A stretch of DNA of 7,727 nt from DASTWM01 sp035765855. Its GTDB lineage: Bacteria; Chloroflexota; Chloroflexia; Chloroflexales; Roseiflexaceae. This document shows positions 6,333 to 7,727 of the stretch, in pieces. The notes below the pieces were generated by a model. It saw nothing but the letters and a program-made list of their open reading frames with translations. It was not told the DNA's origin and made no database searches. How positions within the stretch are numbered: the first letter of the stretch is position 1; the number at the start of each line of letters is the position of its first letter. The stretch lies in contig DASTWM010000320.1 of the NCBI GenBank assembly GCA_035765855.1, positions 1 through 7,727 of the forward strand, in the 5' to 3' direction. The position numbers and the translations under genes were made by a program.

Positions 6333-6796
6333 AGATCGGCAGGCTCCTCGCCGCGGGCAGTGAAATAGATGCCGAGATACGGTTTATTCGACGCGCCGGG
6401 AAATGCGTCGAGGCGAACGGTGACTTGCTCTTTGTCGTTGCCGCGCATGATTCCCAGTTTTGCCATCTCGCCAGGCGTGTAGTTTTGCAGCGCATCGCGC
6501 AGGTCGCGCGCGTCCTGCACCGGCGTTTTGTCGATAGAAACGATCATGTCGCCACGCTGAATACCTGCACGCGCCGCCGGGCCAGTGCGATCCAGCCGGG
6601 TGACGAGCACGCCAAGCGGCGGCAAACGATCAGATTGACCCGTCATGGCTGTAGCAAAGGCGATGTTGGCCTGGCGGCGACCCATGTCGCGCCCGACAAA
6701 CCAGCCGCCCAGCGCGCTAAACATGCTGCACCATGCACACAGCACCACGGCTCCGGCTCCGAGCCATAGCAGCGTTGTCCGACGATCGAGGTTCAA
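6329..6796 (-). CDS. Membrane-anchored PDZ-domain protein
   Basis: The protein has one N-terminal membrane helix (about residues 7-33), then a PDZ domain (about 58-132) with the typical PLGVLVTRLDRTGPAARAGI and RGDMIVSIDKTPVQ segments. The tail PYLGIYFTARGE resembles the opening strand of a second PDZ unit cut short. The PDZ pattern is that of HtrA/RseP-type domains, but there is no protease domain, so it is more likely a binding or scaffold protein outside the cytoplasm. The TTG at 6796 is chosen because GGAG (6807-6804) lies 7 bases before it; the in-frame TTG at 6802 would be only 1 base away. A sigma70-type promoter lies about 40 bases upstream. It is the first gene of the probable operon ending in tyrA. 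Confidence 0.8.
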   Translation of the reverse strand: MNLDRRTTLLWLGAGAVVLCAWCSMFSALGGWFVGRDMGRRQANIAFATAMTGQSDRLPPLGVLVTRLDRTGPAARAGIQRGDMIVSIDKTPVQDARDLRDALQNYTPGEMAKLGIMRGNDKEQVTVRLDAFPGASNKPYLGIYFTARGEEPADL

Positions 6797-6834
6797 TAGC
6801 AAGCTCCGCCTGATAGAGGATGATGTTCACTTGC

Positions 6835-6863
6835 ATTCTACTTGCGCGCCCGCACAGCGTCAA
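6835..6863 (-). promoter_or_regulatory. Sigma70-type promoter of the PDZ-membrane protein-tyrA operon
   Basis: On the minus strand TTGACG (6863-6858) is followed after exactly 17 bases by TAGAAT (6840-6835), each one mismatch or two from consensus. The expected start of transcription, near 6828, gives a leader of about 30 bases before the TTG start at 6796. Confidence 0.65.
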
Positions 6864-6864
6864 G

Positions 6865-6893
6865 TTGCGCGGCGTCCGCGTCGTAGGTATACT
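6865..6893 (+). promoter_or_regulatory. Possible divergent promoter for the 6978 gene
   Basis: TTGCGC (6865-6870), a 17-base spacer and TATACT (6888-6893) form a weaker -35/-10 pair on the plus strand. Its -35 box abuts the -35 box of the minus-strand promoter, a back-to-back layout that could let one regulator affect both. The leader to the ATG at 6978 would be near 80 bases. Confidence 0.4.
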
Positions 6894-6977
6894 GGACGTA
6901 TTCTTCGCATACTGGAGCCTACTATTGCTGCCTTTTGGAACAACAGCGCTGCATGAATATCGAAAGGATCAGCAGGA

Positions 6978-7646
6978 ATGACCAACGCTCAGACGAAGTC
7001 CCCCACGAAGACTGCTTCTTTTCGGCGTGTCGTATGGATTTTCGCGGAGTTACTACTTCTACCAAGCGTAGCATGTAGTCTGTTAGCCCGTGGGATCAAT
7101 GACCTCTTTATTTTTCTCATGCTCGCAGGCGTTCTGCTAAACATAGTAGGTTTCTTTTGGAACACTGAGCATAAGCTGATTTCTCTGGTTGTTGCTGCCG
7201 CTGTTTTATGTGCTTACATTGGTTATGGATTTATAACATTGCTTCCTCTAAGCAGACCAGAAGATTTTGCTTTACATTATCATGAGGATGCATTAGGAGG
7301 TGTTCTTACATTTGATCTTTCCAGAGACAAATGTAAGTATAGTTATCAAGGGAGTGGTGGAGATGTTAGTATCCCATGTACTGTATCAGAACAAGAGCTT
7401 GATGATTTATACCACAAGCTACGTGATCTCAAATTTGACACGCTGCGCTATCACATTCTGCCTGTTCCTCACAGCGAAGGCGGTGAATTTTATGTTGAAG
7501 TCACTGTGAACGGTCATGTGTATCAAAAACTTAATGGTGATGCTACTTATGGCGTTCCACTTACCGGGCGCCAACGTTGGCGAGCAATCTACAATATCAT
7601 CTCGACATTTTGTGAATCAAAAACAGGAAAGAGCCTTCGATCGTGA
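6978..7646 (+). CDS. Membrane protein with three N-terminal helices and a soluble C-terminal domain, unknown function
   Basis: I do not recognise this 222-residue protein with certainty. AAAGGA (6963-6968) lies 9 bases before the ATG. Three hydrophobic helices (about 17-37, 43-61 and 66-90) precede a soluble domain from about 95. That domain has alternating strands (GVLTFDLSRDKCKYSYQGSG), a charged helix (SEQELDDLYHKLRDLKF), a strand (EFYVEVTVNGHVYQKLN) and a last helix near 198-211. This order of features resembles small domains of the DUF6438 kind found in secreted proteins; that is a weak pattern resemblance only. C119 and C134 could pair if the domain is outside the cell. The gene is clearly more AT-rich than tyrA and its neighbours, with codons such as TTA, ATA and AGA, which suggests a different origin. 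Confidence 0.75.
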   Translation: MTNAQTKSPTKTASFRRVVWIFAELLLLPSVACSLLARGINDLFIFLMLAGVLLNIVGFFWNTEHKLISLVVAAAVLCAYIGYGFITLLPLSRPEDFALHYHEDALGGVLTFDLSRDKCKYSYQGSGGDVSIPCTVSEQELDDLYHKLRDLKFDTLRYHILPVPHSEGGEFYVEVTVNGHVYQKLNGDATYGVPLTGRQRWRAIYNIISTFCESKTGKSLRS

Positions 7647-7692
7647 GCTATATACGTTCTCTGTAATTACTCTGTAGCTTTGAAGGATATTC

Positions 7693-7727
7693 ATGCACAT
7701 CTGCGTTTACTGCTCATCCAGCAATGA
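7693..7727 (+). CDS. LOG-family (TIGR00730-like) protein, first 11 codons only
   Basis: The window ends inside this gene. GAAGGA (7682-7687) lies 5 bases before an ATG that reads MHICVYCSSSN, then two bases of the next codon. This opening (KICVYCSSSN type) is characteristic of LOG/TIGR00730 proteins, Rossmann-like nucleotide-5'-monophosphate phosphoribohydrolases, some of which release cytokinin bases or act in nucleotide turnover. It lies 46 bases after the previous stop on the same strand, with no visible terminator between them, so it may be cotranscribed with that gene. The call rests on 11 residues. Confidence 0.6.
   Translation, partial: MHICVYCSSSN

Overview
The window looks like an accessory-rich stretch of a bacterial chromosome of moderate to high GC. 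A Chloroflexota origin is my best guess, from the general look of the TyrA, PDZ, alpha/beta-hydrolase and DUF305 proteins. That guess is family-level recognition, not a search result. No rRNA, tRNA or CRISPR array is visible.

Left part (1-2362): a metal-homeostasis locus broken by an insertion sequence. Two CsoR/RcnR-type repressor domains (39-332 and 1461-1736) flank a 1.1 kb IS630-family element (332-1459), and a DUF305 lipoprotein gene (1757-2362) follows 20 bases after the second domain. The two domains have complementary defects. The first keeps only the Cys of the Cys-His-Cys copper site. The second lacks that Cys but keeps the His and the second Cys. Removing 332-1459 joins them in frame as one 189-residue tandem repressor with one predicted complete half-site pair. 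The IS630 transposase is split at a classical A AAA AAC slippery heptamer followed by a stop, which suggests -1 frameshifting rather than decay.

Middle part (2363-4592): a gene graveyard. An alpha/beta-hydrolase start (+) is broken by a stop and a frameshift and ends at about 2845. At the same base begins the truncated 3' side of an AraC-family gene (-) that lacks its DNA-binding domain. Upstream of it lies a second, paralogous AraC-family gene (-), with an internal deletion and several frameshifts but a recognisable DNA-binding domain. About 430 bases without a recognisable gene follow.

Right part (4593-7727): intact genes. On the minus strand a probable operon runs from a good sigma70-type promoter at 6863-6835: a membrane-anchored PDZ protein, a polytopic membrane protein overlapping it by 4 bases, and prephenate dehydrogenase (tyrA), which follows after a 126-base gap holding an imperfect palindrome. 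A stem-loop lies just after tyrA. Divergently, an AT-richer gene for a three-helix membrane protein with a soluble C-terminal domain (6978-7646) is followed by the first 11 codons of a LOG-family (TIGR00730-like) gene cut by the window edge.
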